The translations under genes and the position numbers were made by a program. Source: Planctomycetota bacterium (lineage in GTDB: Bacteria; Planctomycetota; Planctomycetia; Planctomycetales; Planctomycetaceae). From it: a DNA stretch of 37,044 bases. Positions within the stretch are counted from its first letter, which is position 1. Every line of letters begins with the position of its first letter. Location of the stretch: contig QWQF01000208.1 in the NCBI GenBank assembly GCA_003669125.1, forward strand, positions 1 to 37,044, in the 5' to 3' direction. The notes below the pieces were generated by a model. It made no database searches, was not told where the DNA came from, and was given only the letters and a program-made list of their open reading frames with translations. This document shows, piece after piece, positions 36,793 through 37,044 of this stretch.

Positions 36793-36818
36793 GAAATTTG
36801 AAATTTGAAATTTCAAAT
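36793..36818. repeat. GAAATTT tandem repeat ending in a 16-bp palindrome
   Basis: Three GAAATTT units (36793-36813) are followed by CAAAT. ATTTGAAATTTCAAAT (36803-36818) is a perfect palindrome. This AT-rich patch sits between two co-directional membrane-protein genes, just upstream of the ribosome binding site of the downstream one. Confidence 0.75.
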
Positions 36819-36828
36819 CGGATATCCC

Positions 36829-37044
36829 TCACCGACGTTGCTCGCGCGGTGTCCACACCGCTGCAAGTTGCACGACGCTCGACAAGCTCGCGGCCCAAAC
36901 GGTGCCCCACAAAACCGGGAAGCCCCACACGCAAGCGGCCAGTGCTCCAACAATCGCCGTCAGGCAGACCGAGAGCACTCGGAAACGGTGCGGGCGGAAC
37001 GAATCGGTGTGCCACCACCAACGGCGGAAGAAAAACAGAGTCGC
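36829..37044 (-). CDS. C-terminal fragment of a membrane protein, 5' end beyond the window
   Basis: The frame is open from the window edge to a TGA at 36831-36829, giving 71 residues. The sequence has FFFRRWWWHTDSFRPHRFRVLSV, then two hydrophobic stretches (about 25-44 and 46-63), then WTPREQRR. This coding frame is far more protein-like than the other long frame here. The family cannot be told from the fragment. It precedes the four-TM protein gene and probably shares its transcript. Confidence 0.7.
   Translation of the reverse strand, partial: ATLFFFRRWWWHTDSFRPHRFRVLSVCLTAIVGALAACVWGFPVLWGTVWAASLSSVVQLAAVWTPREQRR

Noticed and set aside
36779..37021. An 80-residue minus-strand frame ending in ATGTGATG overlap with the four-TM gene.
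   Set aside because: The overlap is tempting, but the other frame over 36829-37044 encodes clear transmembrane segments, whereas this one reads like an Arg-rich shadow.

Overview
The window looks like a piece of a planctomycete chromosome (phylum Planctomycetota). The best evidence is a DUF1501 protein next to a DUF1549/DUF1553 protein with the CAQCHDHP motif. Supporting families are a DUF1080 protein, a ThuA-like protein, a ceramidase-like hydrolase, an FG-GAP repeat protein and many exported proteins of no recognised family. Codon use is GC-rich, which creates many long antisense shadow frames. No rRNA, tRNA, CRISPR array, transposase, integrase or phage gene was seen; this reads as ordinary chromosome rather than a mobile island.

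Layout. 1-7580 (minus): a TPR protein cut by the window edge, a DUF1501 / DUF1549-DUF1553 pair with a hairpin-plus-T-tract terminator after DUF1501, and a secreted PhoA-fold alkaline phosphatase. 7821-15990 (plus): an exported beta-propeller protein, a ThuA-like protein, a lipoprotein built from five NTF2-like modules, an exported protein of unknown function, a DacZ-like diadenylate cyclase, an M32 carboxypeptidase and a small exported protein. 16001-18400 (minus): a 12-repeat FG-GAP protein. 18611-20050 (plus): a ceramidase-like hydrolase. 20062-21156 (minus): a flippase/LPG-synthase-TM family membrane protein. 21532-25340 (plus): an anchored alpha/beta hydrolase and an ABC exporter. 25380-30002 (minus): three small exported proteins with odd compositions followed by a TgpA-like membrane transglutaminase. 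30351-34243 (plus): a type IIA topoisomerase A subunit and a two-domain DUF1080 protein, closed by a clear terminator. 34417-37044 (minus): a small unknown protein, a SAM methyltransferase, a four-TM protein and the C-terminus of another membrane protein.

How the genes relate. Most products are exported, lipid-anchored or membrane-bound, so the region is mainly about the cell envelope and extracytoplasmic hydrolysis (phosphatase, ceramidase-like, DUF1080, peptidase). Two housekeeping or signalling genes sit among them: the c-di-AMP synthase and the topoisomerase subunit. No single pathway ties the window together. The points most worth following are the diadenylate cyclase and its exported neighbours, the five-module lipoprotein, the atypical topoisomerase active-site region, the ABC exporter with a long insertion after TM1, the Cys-rich exported proteins, and short palindromes in many of the gene gaps, one of which supplies a stop codon.
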